Source: Paraburkholderia fungorum
GTDB lineage: Bacteria; Pseudomonadota; Gammaproteobacteria; Burkholderiales; Burkholderiaceae
Length of the DNA stretch: 64,000 bases
Assembly (NCBI RefSeq): GCF_900099835.1
Contig: NZ_FNKP01000001.1
Location: forward strand, 2,418,001 to 2,482,000
Reading direction: 5' to 3'
Shown in pieces: positions 47,202-57,601 of this stretch. Position 1 is the first letter of the stretch. Each line of letters starts with the position of its first letter. The notes below the pieces were generated by a model, which was given only the letters and a program-made list of their open reading frames with translations, ran no database searches and had not been told where the DNA came from. Both the position numbers and the translations under genes were made by a program.

Positions 47202-48038
47202 TCAGGACGCGTCGCTACCCGGATGCTTCGCCTTCAGCAAAATGTGCTTGGCGATGCCGCGTACGATGTTCACTTCCTCGCGCTCCAGGCCCGAACGGGC
47301 AAAGAGCCGTCGCAGGCGCGACATCAGCTTTTTCGGATTGGCGGGGTCGAGAAACTCCAATGCGACCAGCGCGCTTTCGAGGTGCGCGAACATGCTCTCG
47401 ATTTCGTCGCTCGCCGCACGCGGACCGGCCGGCTCGCTCAGCCCTGCTCCAGCGGAAGCGGCGAGCGCTGCGGCACCGGCCTGGTCGTCCGCCGACAGAT
47501 ACCGCGTGCGTAACTCGTAAGCCAGCACCTGCACGGCCTGCGCGAGATTCAGCGAGCTATAAGCGGGATTCGCCGGAATATGCGCGAGCGCACTGCACCG
47601 TTCGACGTCCTCATTCGACAAACCCGTGCGCTCGTTGCCGAACACCAGTGCAATTTCGCCATGCACCGCCTGATCGTGCGCGACATTAGCGGCGGCACGC
47701 GGCGTCCATTGTGGCGGCCCGTATTCACGCAGACGCGCGGTCAGCGCGATCGACCAGTGCACGCCGGTCAACGCGTCGGCAAGCGTCGGGACAACGTGCG
47801 CGGAAGCCAGCACGTCGTCTGCGCCGGAGGCCATCGCAATCGCTTCCGGGTCGCTCTGCACATGTGGCACGCGCGGCGACACCAGCACGAGCCGCGAAAA
47901 ACCCATGGTTTTCAGCGCGCGCGCCGCCGCGCCGACATTACCGGGATGGCTCGGCTCGACGAGCACGAAGCGGGTCGACGTGAAGCCGCCGCGCACGTCG
48001 GCCACGGCCGGATCGGAGGAATTGTGGGGGTGGTCCAC
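47202..48038 (-). CDS. trmJ: tRNA (cytidine/uridine-2'-O-)-methyltransferase TrmJ-like
   Basis: A 278-residue SPOUT-class methyltransferase. The SPOUT core has VLVEPSHPGNVGAAARALKTMGF, LVFGNERTGLSNEDVERC and the knot motif IPANPAYSSLNLAQAVQVLAYELR; a C-terminal extension of about 80 residues containing FLDPANPKKLMSRLRRLFAR is the TrmJ hallmark, distinguishing it from TrmL. TrmJ methylates the 2'-O of residue 32 in tRNAs. I chose a GTG at 48038 because AGGA lies eight bases ahead; a longer TTG start exists 14 codons upstream. trmJ diverges from suhB as in E. coli. Confidence 0.9.
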   Translation of the reverse strand: MDHPHNSSDPAVADVRGGFTSTRFVLVEPSHPGNVGAAARALKTMGFSRLVLVSPRVPHVQSDPEAIAMASGADDVLASAHVVPTLADALTGVHWSIALTARLREYGPPQWTPRAAANVAHDQAVHGEIALVFGNERTGLSNEDVERCSALAHIPANPAYSSLNLAQAVQVLAYELRTRYLSADDQAGAAALAASAGAGLSEPAGPRAASDEIESMFAHLESALVALEFLDPANPKKLMSRLRRLFARSGLEREEVNIVRGIAKHILLKAKHPGSDAS

Positions 48039-48522
48039 GATGAAAATCCTGCAAGCTAAAGACGCGTATGGTAGCGCCAACCCTCGACGGGTTCAGAATT
48101 TTGAGTAAGGCCGAGGCGCCGGGACCGGACATGAAAGCGCTGAATACGCTGAAGGCGTGCGCACGGCGTAAAGTTTCGTCTCGAGGTCCAGGGCTTGCGA
48201 ACCGTCGCCTGCCCGCCCTCCGATGCGCGTCCCATGGCGCAAAAGCCTAACCCGCCGCACGAACGCTGCCAGGCCGCCCGGACTCAGGTAAAATACCGAT
48301 ATTCGCGACCGGTTTTTCTTCCAGGCCAAGCCGGGCGCCTCGTTCTTATTCAATTCGTCTCCGTCGGCGGAATGCGCACTGGTTTATTGCCAGGCGGGCG
48401 TTCCGTGCTGTTTCCGCGCCTCTTCGGGGCGCCAGTTAGCGCAGGTGTAGCGCGCTCGTTTGCGCCTCGTTTGCACATTTACCGGCCAGCAGCCGTGCTG
48501 CCCCGGCACAAGGATCCGTCTC
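48039..48522. other. Divergent trmJ-suhB intergenic region
   Basis: About 480 bases. A plausible rightward promoter for suhB lies near the middle. No gene or repeat is evident. Confidence 0.45.
48266..48294 (+). promoter_or_regulatory. Candidate sigma70 promoter of suhB
   Basis: CTGCCA (48266-48271), a 17-base spacer, then TAAAAT (48289-48294). A transcript from here would carry a leader of about 220 bases. Confidence 0.45.
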
Positions 48523-49326
48523 ATGCATCCCATGCTCAATATCGCTGTGAAGGCCGCGCGCCGCGCAGCACAGATCATCAACCGCGCGTCGCTCGACCTC
48601 GATCTGATCCAGGTCAGCAAAAAACAGCACAACGATTTCGTCACGGAGGTCGACAAAGCGTCTGAAGCGGCGATCATCGACACGCTGAAGACCGCCTACC
48701 CCGATCACGCGATCCTCGCCGAAGAATCCGGCAAGTCGGACAACGAGTCCGAATACCAGTGGATCATCGATCCGCTCGACGGCACCACCAATTTCATTCA
48801 CGGCTTCCCGTACTACTGCGTGTCGATCGCGCTCGCCCACAAGGGCATCGTGACGCAAGCCGTGGTCTACGATCCGACCCGCAACGACCTGTTCACCGCT
48901 TCGCGCGGCCGCGGTGCGTTCCTGAACGATCGCCGTATCCGCGTGGCCAAGCGTGACCGCCTGGCAGACGGCCTGATCGGCACGGGCTTCCCGTTCCGCG
49001 AAAAAGACGGTCTCGAAGCGTACGGACGCCTGTTCGCCGAAATGACCGAAGCCTGCGCGGGCCTGCGCCGTCCGGGCGCGGCTGCGCTCGATCTGGCGAA
49101 CGTCGCCGCCGGCCGCATGGACGGCTTCTTCGAACAGGGTCTGAATCCGTGGGACGTCGCTGCGGGCAGCCTGCTGATCACCGAGGCCGGTGGCCTGGTG
49201 GGTAATTACACGGGCGACTCGGACTTCCTGCACGTCGGCGAAATCGTCGCGGGCAACCCGAAGATCTACGCACAGATGATTCCGGTTCTGTCGCGCTACA
49301 GCCGCACCCGTCAGCAGGCCGACTAA
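48523..49326 (+). CDS. suhB: Inositol-1-monophosphatase family protein SuhB
   Basis: A 267-residue enzyme of the IMPase/FBPase fold. The metal motifs are intact: FVTEVD near residue 42, AEESG near 66, [12 protein letters not shown] around 83 and NPWDVAAG near 208. SuhB also acts as a subunit of the ribosomal RNA antitermination complex in E. coli, so dephosphorylation may not be its main job. The ATG at 48523 has AAGGA at good spacing; an upstream in-frame opening lacks this. A stem-loop terminator follows about 90 bases after the stop. Confidence 0.94.
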   Translation: MHPMLNIAVKAARRAAQIINRASLDLDLIQVSKKQHNDFVTEVDKASEAAIIDTLKTAYPDHAILAEESGKSDNESEYQWIIDPLDGTTNFIHGFPYYCVSIALAHKGIVTQAVVYDPTRNDLFTASRGRGAFLNDRRIRVAKRDRLADGLIGTGFPFREKDGLEAYGRLFAEMTEACAGLRRPGAAALDLANVAAGRMDGFFEQGLNPWDVAAGSLLITEAGGLVGNYTGDSDFLHVGEIVAGNPKIYAQMIPVLSRYSRTRQQAD

Positions 49327-49417
49327 GCCCGACGGAGCCTGCCTCGGCCGGATGCCGTCTCGCGTTGCTTCGGCATCGAGTTCGGCGAGCGGCTTTCCTC
49401 GCGGCAAATAAAATGCA

Positions 49418-49445
49418 AAAAAAAGCGGCTTCGGCCGCTTTTTCG
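49418..49445 (+). terminator. Rho-independent terminator after suhB
   Basis: Perfect 10-bp stem AAAAAGCGGC/GCCGCTTTTT with TTCG tetraloop. The T-run is provided by the stem end. Confidence 0.82.
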
Positions 49446-49606
49446 TTGGCGGCCCTGCATCTCACGGGCGTTCGTGCTACAAAGCAAAATGCCGCGCCGG
49501 TGGCGTTGCGACATCTTGCAACGCGTCGCTTCACCGGCTGCGTTTCGCGCGTTTTTTCTGCGCCCTGCTTGCCGCCGGATCTGGCGCGCAGCTTCCAATC
49601 CGCTTC

Positions 49607-50905
49607 ATGAAAAAAGGCTTCTACACAATCATTGCGGCGCAGTTCATTTCGTCGCTCGCGGACAATGCACTGCTGATCGCCGCCATCGCGTTGCTCTCGG
49701 TGATTCGCTCCGCCGCCTGGGTCACGCCGCTGTTGCAGATTTTCTTCACCGTCTCCTACGTGCTGCTTGCGCCGTTCGTCGGCGCGTTTGCCGACTCGAT
49801 GCAAAAGCGCCACGTGATGTTCATCTCCAACGCGTTGAAGGCAAGCGGCTGCCTGATGATGATCGCGGGCGTTCATCCGATGATTGCCTACGGCGTGGTC
49901 GGTTTCGGCGCGGCGGCGTATTCGCCGGCCAAGTACGGCATCTTGACCGAACTGCTGCCCGCCGACAAACTCGTCAAGGCGAACGCGTGGCTCGAATCGG
50001 CAACGGTTCTGTCGACGATTGTCGGCACGATGGTCGGCGGTGCGCTGATCAGCACGCTGGCCGACCGCTTCGTCGCGCACGCTCATTTGCCGCTGATCCG
50101 CTCCGCCGCCGATCTCGCGATGTTCGCCGTGATGATCACGTACGCGATTGCCGCCGCGATCAACATCTTCATTCCCGACACCGGCGCGCGGTATGAAAGC
50201 CGGCTGAACGAACCGAAAAAACTGATCGGCGACTTTTATCACTGCTTTAACGTGCTGTGGGCCGACAAACTCGCGCAGATCGCGTTGTGGGTCACGACGC
50301 TGCTGTGGGGCGGCGCAGTCACACTGCAACTGCTGGTGCTGAAATGGGCGAATGTGAATCTCGGGCTATCGCTGTCTAAAGCGGCGGTCATGCAAGGCGT
50401 CACCGGGCTGGGCATTGCCGTGGGCGCGTCGGCGGCGGCTGCGCTGATTCCGTTGCGCAAATCGCTGCGCGTGCTGCCGGTCGGCATTCTGATGGGCCTG
50501 GTGGCGATCGCGGTGGCCTTCTACAACAAGGACCTGTTCCCTGCGGGCGCGGGCATTCGAATTGGCTCGTTCGTCGCACCGCTCTACATCCTGCTCGCCT
50601 ATCCGCTAATGATCCTGCTCGGCGCGTTATCGGGCTTTTTCATCGTGCCGATGAACGCCATTCTTCAGCATCGCGGCGCGACGCTACTGTCGGCGGGACA
50701 CTCGATCGCCGTGCAGAATTTCAACCAGAATCTGGCCGTGCTGCTGATGCTTGGTGTGTACGCGCTGCTGCTCACCGCAAAAATGCCTGCGCAATGGATC
50801 ATTGTGGTGTTCGGCAGTTTCATTACGTTCATGATGTGGCTCGCAAAACGGCGTAGCGCAGTGAACGAGCGTACGGTGGATATGCGGGCGATGGTGGAGG
50901 AGTAA
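49607..50905 (+). CDS. lplT: Lysophospholipid transporter LplT-like MFS protein, copy 2
   Basis: A 432-residue MFS protein, the second LplT-like copy in the window. In an ungapped comparison of the first 110 residues I count 78 identities to copy 1, including the MKKGFYTI start and the whole GAAAYSPAKYGILTELL block. Later blocks such as FFIVPMNAILQHRG and LLSAGHSIAVQNFN also match. The two genes are about 48 kb apart and in the same direction; differences concentrate in the middle (residues 31-40, 140-180), so specialised substrates are possible. mutS follows 148 bases downstream. Confidence 0.84.
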   Translation: MKKGFYTIIAAQFISSLADNALLIAAIALLSVIRSAAWVTPLLQIFFTVSYVLLAPFVGAFADSMQKRHVMFISNALKASGCLMMIAGVHPMIAYGVVGFGAAAYSPAKYGILTELLPADKLVKANAWLESATVLSTIVGTMVGGALISTLADRFVAHAHLPLIRSAADLAMFAVMITYAIAAAINIFIPDTGARYESRLNEPKKLIGDFYHCFNVLWADKLAQIALWVTTLLWGGAVTLQLLVLKWANVNLGLSLSKAAVMQGVTGLGIAVGASAAAALIPLRKSLRVLPVGILMGLVAIAVAFYNKDLFPAGAGIRIGSFVAPLYILLAYPLMILLGALSGFFIVPMNAILQHRGATLLSAGHSIAVQNFNQNLAVLLMLGVYALLLTAKMPAQWIIVVFGSFITFMMWLAKRRSAVNERTVDMRAMVEE

Positions 50906-51052
50906 TCCTCCAGACGGCCCGCATTGGCTTCGATTACCCGAACGCGGGCGGATGCGACCTGCTGCAAGGATTGGCCATCCGGCCAGGGTCCGTTCGACAC
51001 GCTGGCGGGTTAAACTCACGCCCTGAACAGCTTACGCAAGAGAACACCAAGG

Positions 51053-53734
51053 ATGGGCATTCAAACCGCAGCGGCCAACGACGTCGCACAACATACTCCC
51101 ATGATGCAGCAGTACCTGCGCATTAAAGCGGAGCATCCCGGCACGCTGGTGTTCTACCGGATGGGCGACTTCTACGAACTCTTTTTCGACGATGCGGAAA
51201 AAGCCGCGCGTCTGCTCGACCTGACGCTTACGCAGCGTGGCGCGTCGGGCGGCAATCCGATCAAGATGGCGGGCGTACCGCATCACGCGGCGGAACAGTA
51301 TCTGGCGAAGCTGGTGAAGCTCGGCGAATCCGTCGCGATTTGCGAACAGATCGGCGACCCGGCTACATCGAAGGGACCGGTCGAGCGCAAAGTGGTCCGC
51401 GTGGTCACGCCGGGCACGCTGACCGACGCCGCGCTGCTGTCCGATAAAAACGATGTGTACCTGCTGTCGCTGTGCGTGGCGCACAACCGCCGCGGCGTAG
51501 CGACGAGCGTCGGCCTCGCGTGGCTGAATCTGGCGAGCGGCGCGCTGCGCCTTGCCGAAGTCGCACCCGACCAGGTCGCCGCCGCCCTCGAACGAATTCG
51601 CCCCGCTGAAATTCTGGTTGCCGATACGCTCGCCGAATCGGCCGGCTGGACACCGCCCGTCAATGCAGGCGCGCTCACCCGTGTTCCGAGCTGGCATTTC
51701 GATATCGCGTCGGGCACCCAGCGTCTTTGCGACCAGCTCGAAGTGGCCGGTCTCGACGGTTTCGGCGCGCATTCGCTGACCTGCGCGTGCGGCGCTGCCG
51801 GCGCATTGCTGCTGTATGCAGCGGCGACCCAAGGCCAGCAACTGCGCCATGTGCGCAGCCTGAAGGTCGAGTACGAGTCCGAATATATCGGCCTCGACCC
51901 CGCTACGCGCCGCAATCTCGAACTGACGGAAACGCTGCGCGGCACCGAGTCGCCTACGCTGTGTTCGTTGCTCGACACCTGCTGCACGACGATGGGCAGC
52001 CGCTTGCTGCGCCACTGGCTGCATCATCCGCCGCGTGAATCTGCGGTCGCGCAGGCGCGTCAGCAGGCTATCGGCGCGCTGCTCGACGCGCCGCCGGCTG
52101 CGAGCGTCGACGCATTGCGTGGCTCGTTGCGGCAGATTTCAGACATCGAACGGATTACAGGGCGCCTCGCGCTGTTGTCGGCACGTCCGCGCGATCTGTC
52201 CAGCCTGCGCGACACGTTCATCGCGCTGCCCGAACTGCGCGCGCAGATCGCCGCTGTGTCGTCGAATGCGGATTCGCTCGCGCGCATCGATGCGTCAATG
52301 GAACCGCCTCAAGCCTGCGTCGAATTGCTTACCCGTGCTATCGCTCAGGAACCCGCCGCGATGGTGCGCGATGGCGGCGTGATCGCGCGAGGCTACGATG
52401 CGGACCTCGACGAACTGCGCGATATTTCGGAGAACTGCGGGCAGTTCCTGATCGATCTCGAAACACGCGAACGTGCGCGCACTGGCATTAACAACCTGCG
52501 CGTCGAGTACAACAAGGTGCACGGCTTCTATATCGAAGTCACGCGTGGCCAGACCGACAAGGTGCCCGACGATTACCGCCGCCGTCAGACGCTGAAGAAC
52601 GCCGAGCGCTACATCACGCCGGAACTGAAAACGTTCGAAGACAAGGCGCTGTCTGCACAGGAACGTGCGCTCGCCCGCGAACGCGCGCTTTACGACACGT
52701 TGCTGCAGGCGCTGCTACCGTTTATTCCAGATTGCCAGCGGGTCGCGTCCGCACTGGCCGAACTCGATCTGCTGGCCGCTTTCGCCGAACGCGCCCGCGC
52801 GCTCGACTGGGTCGCGCCGACGTTCTCGCCCGACACCGGCATCGAGATCGAACAGGGTCGGCACCCGGTCGTCGAGGCGCAGGTCGAGCAGTTCATCGCC
52901 AACGACTGCACACTCACGCCCGAACGCAAATTGCTGTTGATCACCGGCCCGAACATGGGCGGTAAATCAACTTTCATGCGGCAAACCGCGCTGATCGCCC
53001 TGCTCGCCTACGTGGGCAGCTATGTGCCGGCACGGCGCGCGACGTTCGGACCGATCGACCGCATCTTCACGCGAATCGGTGCAGCGGACGATCTGGCCGG
53101 CGGCCGCTCGACCTTCATGGTCGAGATGACCGAAGCCGCTGCGATCCTGAACGACGCGACACCGCAAAGTCTCGTGCTGATGGATGAAATCGGCCGTGGC
53201 ACCTCGACCTTCGACGGCCTTGCGCTGGCTTGGGCGATCGCGCGTCATCTGCTCGCGCACAACGGCTGTCATACGCTGTTTGCCACGCATTACTTCGAAT
53301 TGACGCAGTTGCCCGCGGAATTTCCGCAGGCGGCCAACGTGCACCTGTCGGCGGTCGAACACGGCCATGGCATTGTGTTCCTGCACGCGGTCAACGAGGG
53401 TCCGGCCAATCAGAGCTACGGTTTGCAGGTCGCGCAACTCGCGGGCGTGCCAAATGCGGTGATTCGCGCGGCGCGCAAGCATCTCGCACACCTGGAACAG
53501 CAATCCGCCGCGCAACCCGCGCCGCAGCTCGACCTGTTTGCTTCGCCTCCACCGATGCTGGCCGAAGACGCAGACGACGAGCGCGATGCTCAGGCGCAGG
53601 TATCGTCGCCGTCCGTGCAGGAACTCGTCGAGCGTTTGCGCGGCATCGATCCGAACGATCTGCGTCCGCGCGAAGCACTCGACCTGCTGTACGAACTGCA
53701 CGAACTGGCCGCCGCGCCGGATGCGGATCATTGA
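51053..53734 (+). CDS. mutS: DNA mismatch repair protein MutS
   Basis: An 893-residue MutS. The mismatch-binding domain opens with [25 protein letters not shown], which includes the FYxxxYE-like aromatic wedge region, and the ATPase has Walker [10 protein letters not shown] at 632-640, [21 protein letters not shown], and [12 protein letters not shown]. The C-terminal stretch (about 850-893) carries an HTH-like end. The ATG at 51053 fits the family start; AAGGA overlaps it and AAGAGA lies further up, so the ribosome site is ambiguous. Its last 14 bases overlap the next gene. Confidence 0.97.
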   Translation: MGIQTAAANDVAQHTPMMQQYLRIKAEHPGTLVFYRMGDFYELFFDDAEKAARLLDLTLTQRGASGGNPIKMAGVPHHAAEQYLAKLVKLGESVAICEQIGDPATSKGPVERKVVRVVTPGTLTDAALLSDKNDVYLLSLCVAHNRRGVATSVGLAWLNLASGALRLAEVAPDQVAAALERIRPAEILVADTLAESAGWTPPVNAGALTRVPSWHFDIASGTQRLCDQLEVAGLDGFGAHSLTCACGAAGALLLYAAATQGQQLRHVRSLKVEYESEYIGLDPATRRNLELTETLRGTESPTLCSLLDTCCTTMGSRLLRHWLHHPPRESAVAQARQQAIGALLDAPPAASVDALRGSLRQISDIERITGRLALLSARPRDLSSLRDTFIALPELRAQIAAVSSNADSLARIDASMEPPQACVELLTRAIAQEPAAMVRDGGVIARGYDADLDELRDISENCGQFLIDLETRERARTGINNLRVEYNKVHGFYIEVTRGQTDKVPDDYRRRQTLKNAERYITPELKTFEDKALSAQERALARERALYDTLLQALLPFIPDCQRVASALAELDLLAAFAERARALDWVAPTFSPDTGIEIEQGRHPVVEAQVEQFIANDCTLTPERKLLLITGPNMGGKSTFMRQTALIALLAYVGSYVPARRATFGPIDRIFTRIGAADDLAGGRSTFMVEMTEAAAILNDATPQSLVLMDEIGRGTSTFDGLALAWAIARHLLAHNGCHTLFATHYFELTQLPAEFPQAANVHLSAVEHGHGIVFLHAVNEGPANQSYGLQVAQLAGVPNAVIRAARKHLAHLEQQSAAQPAPQLDLFASPPPMLAEDADDERDAQAQVSSPSVQELVERLRGIDPNDLRPREALDLLYELHELAAAPDADH

Positions 53735-55091
53735 CGCATACAAGCCCCCGCAGCGTCCGCGCCCCTTTCGCGCGGCGCTGAGCCTTGCATTCACACGTGG
53801 TCTGATAGCGGTTCTGGCGGCGTCGGCGGCCCTCAGCACCAGCGAGGCTTACGCCGACACGCCGCGTTTTTCATTCGCAGTGATCGGCGACACGATGCGC
53901 GGCCCCGCCGACGAGCCCGCAGCGCAACGGCTAATCGATGCGATCGGCCGCGAACGCGACATCTCGTTCATCGTCTATAACGGCAACCTGAAGGGTGCGA
54001 AAGAGGCGTGTCGGGACGGGCTGTATGAACGACGCCATGCAGTGCTCGAAGCTTCGCGGCCGGCTTTATTCTTTATTCCCGGCCAGCATGACTGGATCGA
54101 TTGCAGCACCACCGAGGCAGGCAGCTTCGATCCGGTCGAACGGCTCGACCAATTGCGTCAAACCATATTCGCCGATGCTACGTCGATGGGTCAGAACCCG
54201 ATTGCGCTGACGCGGGAGAGCGAAGTCTCACGGTTTCGGCCGTATCGGGAAAACGTTCGATGGATGGTCGGCGATACGGTATTTGTCGGCCTGAACGCGC
54301 CGAGTCCGAACAATCACTATCTGATTGCCGGGGGCCGCAACGGGGAATTCGAAGACCGCGTGATTGCCAATGCATTCTGGCTGGAGCATGCCGGCGAATA
54401 TGCGAAACGTCGCGACGCGCGCGCGATAGTCATCATCATTCAGGGCGATCCCGATCCAGAACGTTACGAGCGGCCCGACCGTTTTGCGTGGCTGCGCTTC
54501 GCGCACAGCACACGCCGCGACGGTTTTCTGGAGTTCAAACGCAGCCTCGTCAAACTCGCGGAGATTTTTCGCGGGCCCGTGCTGGTCATTCATCACGACG
54601 ACGAACGCGCGAACGGCGGCTTCGTGATCGATCAGCCGCTACGCAATGACAAGGGGATGCTGGTGACGAATCTCACGCGGGTCGCATTAGCGCCGCATGA
54701 CCGTCTTAACCAGTGGGTACAGTTCGATGTGAATCCCGGCAGGAAACCGCCGTTCCGCGTGAGCCTGCGCGATGTGCCGAAGCAAATGCCGATGCCCGCC
54801 ATGCAAACCGTGGTGCCGCGCGACGAACCGTCAGCTTCGATGCCAGCGGTGCCGGCGTTAGGGCCGGCCTCGGAATTGCCGCCGCTGTTGCCAATTCCCG
54901 GCGAGTCACAGTCAGCCTCGCAGCCAGGTACGCAGCTCAATCAGCAACCGCACATACCCGCCGACCAGGGCGGTGGTGAATACGGGCCGGCCACTTCGAT
55001 ACCGCCCGCATCGGCAGTACAGCCGCATATGCCGGGCGCCGCCTCAGGCGCGCCCGGCACTCCGGCAAGTTCAGTGCAGGGTGGGTCCTGA
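53721..55091 (+). CDS. Exported metallophosphoesterase-like protein with degenerate motifs
   Basis: A 456-residue exported protein starting 14 bases inside mutS, so translation is probably coupled. A signal peptide with a long basic start ends near EAYA (residue 45). The core recalls calcineurin-like phosphoesterases but is altered: block 1 is FAVIGDT (Asp57), block 2 reads YNGNLKG where a G-D-x-x is expected, block 3 reads GQHDW (121-125) where G-N-H-(D/E) is expected, and a late VIHHDDER replaces G-H-x-H. Cys96 and Cys128 could form a periplasmic disulfide. A Pro/Ser-rich tail of about 110 residues follows. Activity is uncertain; the change of metal ligands argues against a classical phosphatase. 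Confidence 0.7.
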   Translation: MRIIDAYKPPQRPRPFRAALSLAFTRGLIAVLAASAALSTSEAYADTPRFSFAVIGDTMRGPADEPAAQRLIDAIGRERDISFIVYNGNLKGAKEACRDGLYERRHAVLEASRPALFFIPGQHDWIDCSTTEAGSFDPVERLDQLRQTIFADATSMGQNPIALTRESEVSRFRPYRENVRWMVGDTVFVGLNAPSPNNHYLIAGGRNGEFEDRVIANAFWLEHAGEYAKRRDARAIVIIIQGDPDPERYERPDRFAWLRFAHSTRRDGFLEFKRSLVKLAEIFRGPVLVIHHDDERANGGFVIDQPLRNDKGMLVTNLTRVALAPHDRLNQWVQFDVNPGRKPPFRVSLRDVPKQMPMPAMQTVVPRDEPSASMPAVPALGPASELPPLLPIPGESQSASQPGTQLNQQPHIPADQGGGEYGPATSIPPASAVQPHMPGAASGAPGTPASSVQGGS

Positions 55092-55613
55092 CTTGCTGTC
55101 GTCTTCCTCGTCATCGTCCTCATCGAGAACTTCGAGGCCGTCGGCACCGTGCGCATGTTCGTGCTGGATTTCGTCTTCGGTAGCAGGACGCACGTCTTTC
55201 ACCGTCAGCGCAAAACGCAAGGCCATACCCGCGAGCGGGTGATTGCCGTCGAGCACCACCTTATCTTCCGCTACGTCGGTCACGACGTAGACGAGCGAGT
55301 CGAGATCCTCGTCGCCCTCTTCCGGCGTACCCTCGAATTGCATGCCGACTTCGAGCGGTTCCGGGAAACGATCGCGCGGCTCGATCTTCACGAGATCGGG
55401 GTCGTACTCGCCGAACGCATCTTGCGGCTCGAGCTGAATCGATGTCTCGAAGCCGGCCTCGTGGCCGTCGAGCTCTTCCTCGATCTTGGGGAACGTGCCA
55501 TCATAGCCGCCGTGCAGATAGACCATCGGCTCGTCGCTTTCTTCAATCAGATTGCCCTGCGCATCCGATAGCTTATAAGCGACCGACACGACGGTGTTCT
55601 TTGCGATTTTCAT
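55071..55613 (-). CDS. slyD: FKBP-type peptidyl-prolyl isomerase SlyD-like
   Basis: A 180-residue SlyD-type chaperone and prolyl isomerase. It begins KIAKNTVVSVAYKLSDAQG, with YLHGGYDGTFPKIEEELDGHEAG forming the FKBP core split by the IF insert (EPQDAFGEYDPDLVKIEPRDRFPE). E. coli SlyD ends in a Cys/His-rich nickel tail; here the tail is acidic (EDEIQHEHAHGADG then EVLDEDDDEEDD) with three His and no Cys, so metal binding, if any, is weaker. The ATG at 55613 fits the family start. It is convergent with the phosphoesterase-like gene, overlapping its last 21 bases. Confidence 0.88.
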   Translation of the reverse strand: MKIAKNTVVSVAYKLSDAQGNLIEESDEPMVYLHGGYDGTFPKIEEELDGHEAGFETSIQLEPQDAFGEYDPDLVKIEPRDRFPEPLEVGMQFEGTPEEGDEDLDSLVYVVTDVAEDKVVLDGNHPLAGMALRFALTVKDVRPATEDEIQHEHAHGADGLEVLDEDDDEEDDSKSGPTLH

Positions 55614-55645
55614 TCGATTCTCCAGAATACAACTCACATTATACG

Positions 55646-56887
55646 ATGCCCAAACGGCCAACTGACCACCCGGCCGACGCAGCTTCGGCACGGAATTCGT
55701 CGCCGGCTTCCACGCCGGTTCTTCCGCCCTCGCCCGATACCCCGATCGCGTTGCTCGGCAATCTGTCGCCGTCGCAATTCATGCGCCGCTACTGGCAAAA
55801 GAAGCCATTGCTGATTCGCCAGGCCATTCCGAACATCGAAGCGCCGTTGTCGCGCGACGAATTTTTCGAGCTGGCCGATCAGGACGAAGTCGAAGCGCGT
55901 CTGATCACGCATTTCCGCAACAAGTGGCAACTCGAACACGGCCCGTTCGCGCCCGACGAACTGCCGTCGGTCAGGCAGCGCGCATGGACGCTGCTCGTGC
56001 AGGGCGTCGATCTTCACGACGACCGCGCACGCGCGTTGCTCGACCGCTTCCGCTTCGTGCCGGACGCGCGTCTCGACGACCTGATGATCTCGTATGCAAG
56101 TGACGGTGGCGGCGTTGGCCCCCACTTCGATTCCTACGATGTGTTTCTTTTGCAAGTAAAAGGCAAGCGCCGCTGGCGTATCAGCGCGCAGAAAGATCTG
56201 ACACTGCAGCCCGGTTTGCCTTTGAAAGTTTTACAGAACTTCCAGTCCGAAGAGGAATGGGTGCTCGAACCAGGCGACATGCTTTACCTGCCGCCGCACA
56301 TCGCCCACGACGGGATTGCCGAAGGCGAGTGCATGACGTGCTCCATCGGTTTTCGCGCGCCCTCCACCGATGAGCTGACCGCACAGTTTCTCTACCATCT
56401 GGCCGAGCGCGGCGAGTCGACGGGCCGCACCGGCAGCCTTTATCGCGACCCGCGCCAACCGGCTGTGGACCGTCCGGCGGAGTTGCCCACGGCGCTCGTC
56501 GAGCGAGTGGGTGCGATCCTTGCTCAGATCAAATGGAAAGAGCAGGATATTGCGTCGTTCCTTGGCACGTATCTCAGCGAACCGAAGCCGAGTGTCGTCT
56601 TTGATCCGCCGCAAAAGCCGCTCAATGAAGCGCGTTTTATCGATCAGGCATCGAAGTCCGGTGTCCGGCTGCACCGCAAGACCAATCTGTTGTACAACCG
56701 CCGTTTTTTCTTCCTAAATGGAGAAGAAACGCCATTTGATGGCGCAAAAAAGTGGCTGACTGACCTCGCGAATCACAGGTCCATGAGTGGGAAACGCTTT
56801 GTAACACTATCACACGATTCGTCGGTGACAGCACTGCTGCACGAGTGGTATTGTGCGGGCTGGATAGAAGTGGGCGAGTCTGCGTGA
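55646..56887 (+). CDS. Ribosomal protein L16 arginine hydroxylase-like cupin (RoxA/YcfD family)
   Basis: A 413-residue JmjC-like, 2-oxoglutarate- and iron-dependent oxygenase of the ribosomal oxygenase (YcfD/NO66) type. The iron triad is H160 and D162 in GPHFDSYDV and H221 in LPPHIAHDG. The family's N-terminal LSPSQFMRRYWQKKPLLIRQA appears at 40-60. A helical and winged-helix C-terminal region (about 300-413) matches the dimerisation and WH domain of YcfD, which hydroxylates an arginine of L16. The first 30 residues are Ser/Pro-rich and non-conserved. It is divergent from slyD. Confidence 0.87.
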   Translation: MPKRPTDHPADAASARNSSPASTPVLPPSPDTPIALLGNLSPSQFMRRYWQKKPLLIRQAIPNIEAPLSRDEFFELADQDEVEARLITHFRNKWQLEHGPFAPDELPSVRQRAWTLLVQGVDLHDDRARALLDRFRFVPDARLDDLMISYASDGGGVGPHFDSYDVFLLQVKGKRRWRISAQKDLTLQPGLPLKVLQNFQSEEEWVLEPGDMLYLPPHIAHDGIAEGECMTCSIGFRAPSTDELTAQFLYHLAERGESTGRTGSLYRDPRQPAVDRPAELPTALVERVGAILAQIKWKEQDIASFLGTYLSEPKPSVVFDPPQKPLNEARFIDQASKSGVRLHRKTNLLYNRRFFFLNGEETPFDGAKKWLTDLANHRSMSGKRFVTLSHDSSVTALLHEWYCAGWIEVGESA

Positions 56888-56968
56888 CTGTTTGCGTAAC
56901 TCTGCCTACCTGCTATACCGTACAGTGAAATTTTGTATGAGAAAGACAACGTATTGACCCCGGATTTA

Positions 56969-56997
56969 TCGACTGTCAGTACGAAAGTGCATATAAT
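56969..56997 (+). promoter_or_regulatory. Candidate sigma70 promoter of the Ala-rich lipoprotein gene
   Basis: TCGACT (56969-56974), 17-base spacer, then consensus TATAAT (56992-56997). It implies a leader of about 127 bases. The match is strong for this GC-rich genome and suggests high expression. Confidence 0.6.
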
Positions 56998-57131
56998 TTC
57001 CGCCCAAGCCGTAGGGAAGATTCCAGCTCGTCATAAGAGCGTCTCCACCAGCGGCCCAGGTCGGTGTTGGAGCACATTACCGGTTTTATTTTGCGCTGTT
57101 GCTTACCTTTAAACCATAAAAGGACGTGATC

Positions 57132-57407
57132 ATGAAGAAATCCCTCCTCGTAGCATCCCTGTTGGCAGCTGTGGCACTGGCTGCATGCAACAAGAGCAAC
57201 GATCAAGCCGCTGCACCGGCTAGCGACGCAGCTGCCGCTTCGGCACCTGCTGCTGCAGCTTCGGATTCGGCTACGGCTGCTTCGGGTGCTGCTGCTGCTG
57301 CGAGCGATGCTGCTGCTTCGGCTACGGCTGCTGCTTCGGACGCAGGCGCTGCTGCTTCGGACGCTGCTGCTTCGGCTGCAGCTCCGGCTTCGGGCGCAAG
57401 CCAGTAA
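57132..57407 (+). CDS. Small alanine-rich lipoprotein with tandem repeats
   Basis: A 91-residue predicted lipoprotein. The N-terminus MKKSLLVASLLAAVALAAC ends in a lipobox (LAAC) with Cys19 next to NKSND. Everything after residue 25 is Ala, Ser and Asp with occasional Gly, Pro and Thr, built of AASDAA and ASATAA repeats; more than half the mature chain is alanine. The DNA shows imperfect repeats of about 18-21 bases (GCTGCTGCTTCGGAC). A strong AAAAGGA ribosome site and TATAAT promoter precede it. It could form a helical envelope spacer like Lpp, but no Lpp heptad pattern is visible. Confidence 0.8.
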   Translation: MKKSLLVASLLAAVALAACNKSNDQAAAPASDAAAASAPAAAASDSATAASGAAAAASDAAASATAAASDAGAAASDAAASAAAPASGASQ

Positions 57408-57477
57408 GCTGTCGCATAGGGTTCGCCTCTGGGCGAAAACTGCATCGGGAAATCATTGCGATTTCCCGGGCAGTAAA

Positions 57478-57512
57478 GCAAAACGCCACGAATTCACATT
57501 CGTGGCGTTTTG
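57478..57512. terminator. Bidirectional terminator between the lipoprotein and DinG-like genes
   Basis: Stem AAAACGCCACGAAT/ATTCGTGGCGTTTT (14 bp) with TCAC loop; A and T ends serve both strands. Confidence 0.85.
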
Positions 57513-57601
57513 TCATTTACGCGCCCTTTTTTACAACGACGCCATTTTATTAGCGTCGCTTTTTACAGCATTATTCGCGACGCATTCAATCAACCGGCAT
57601 A

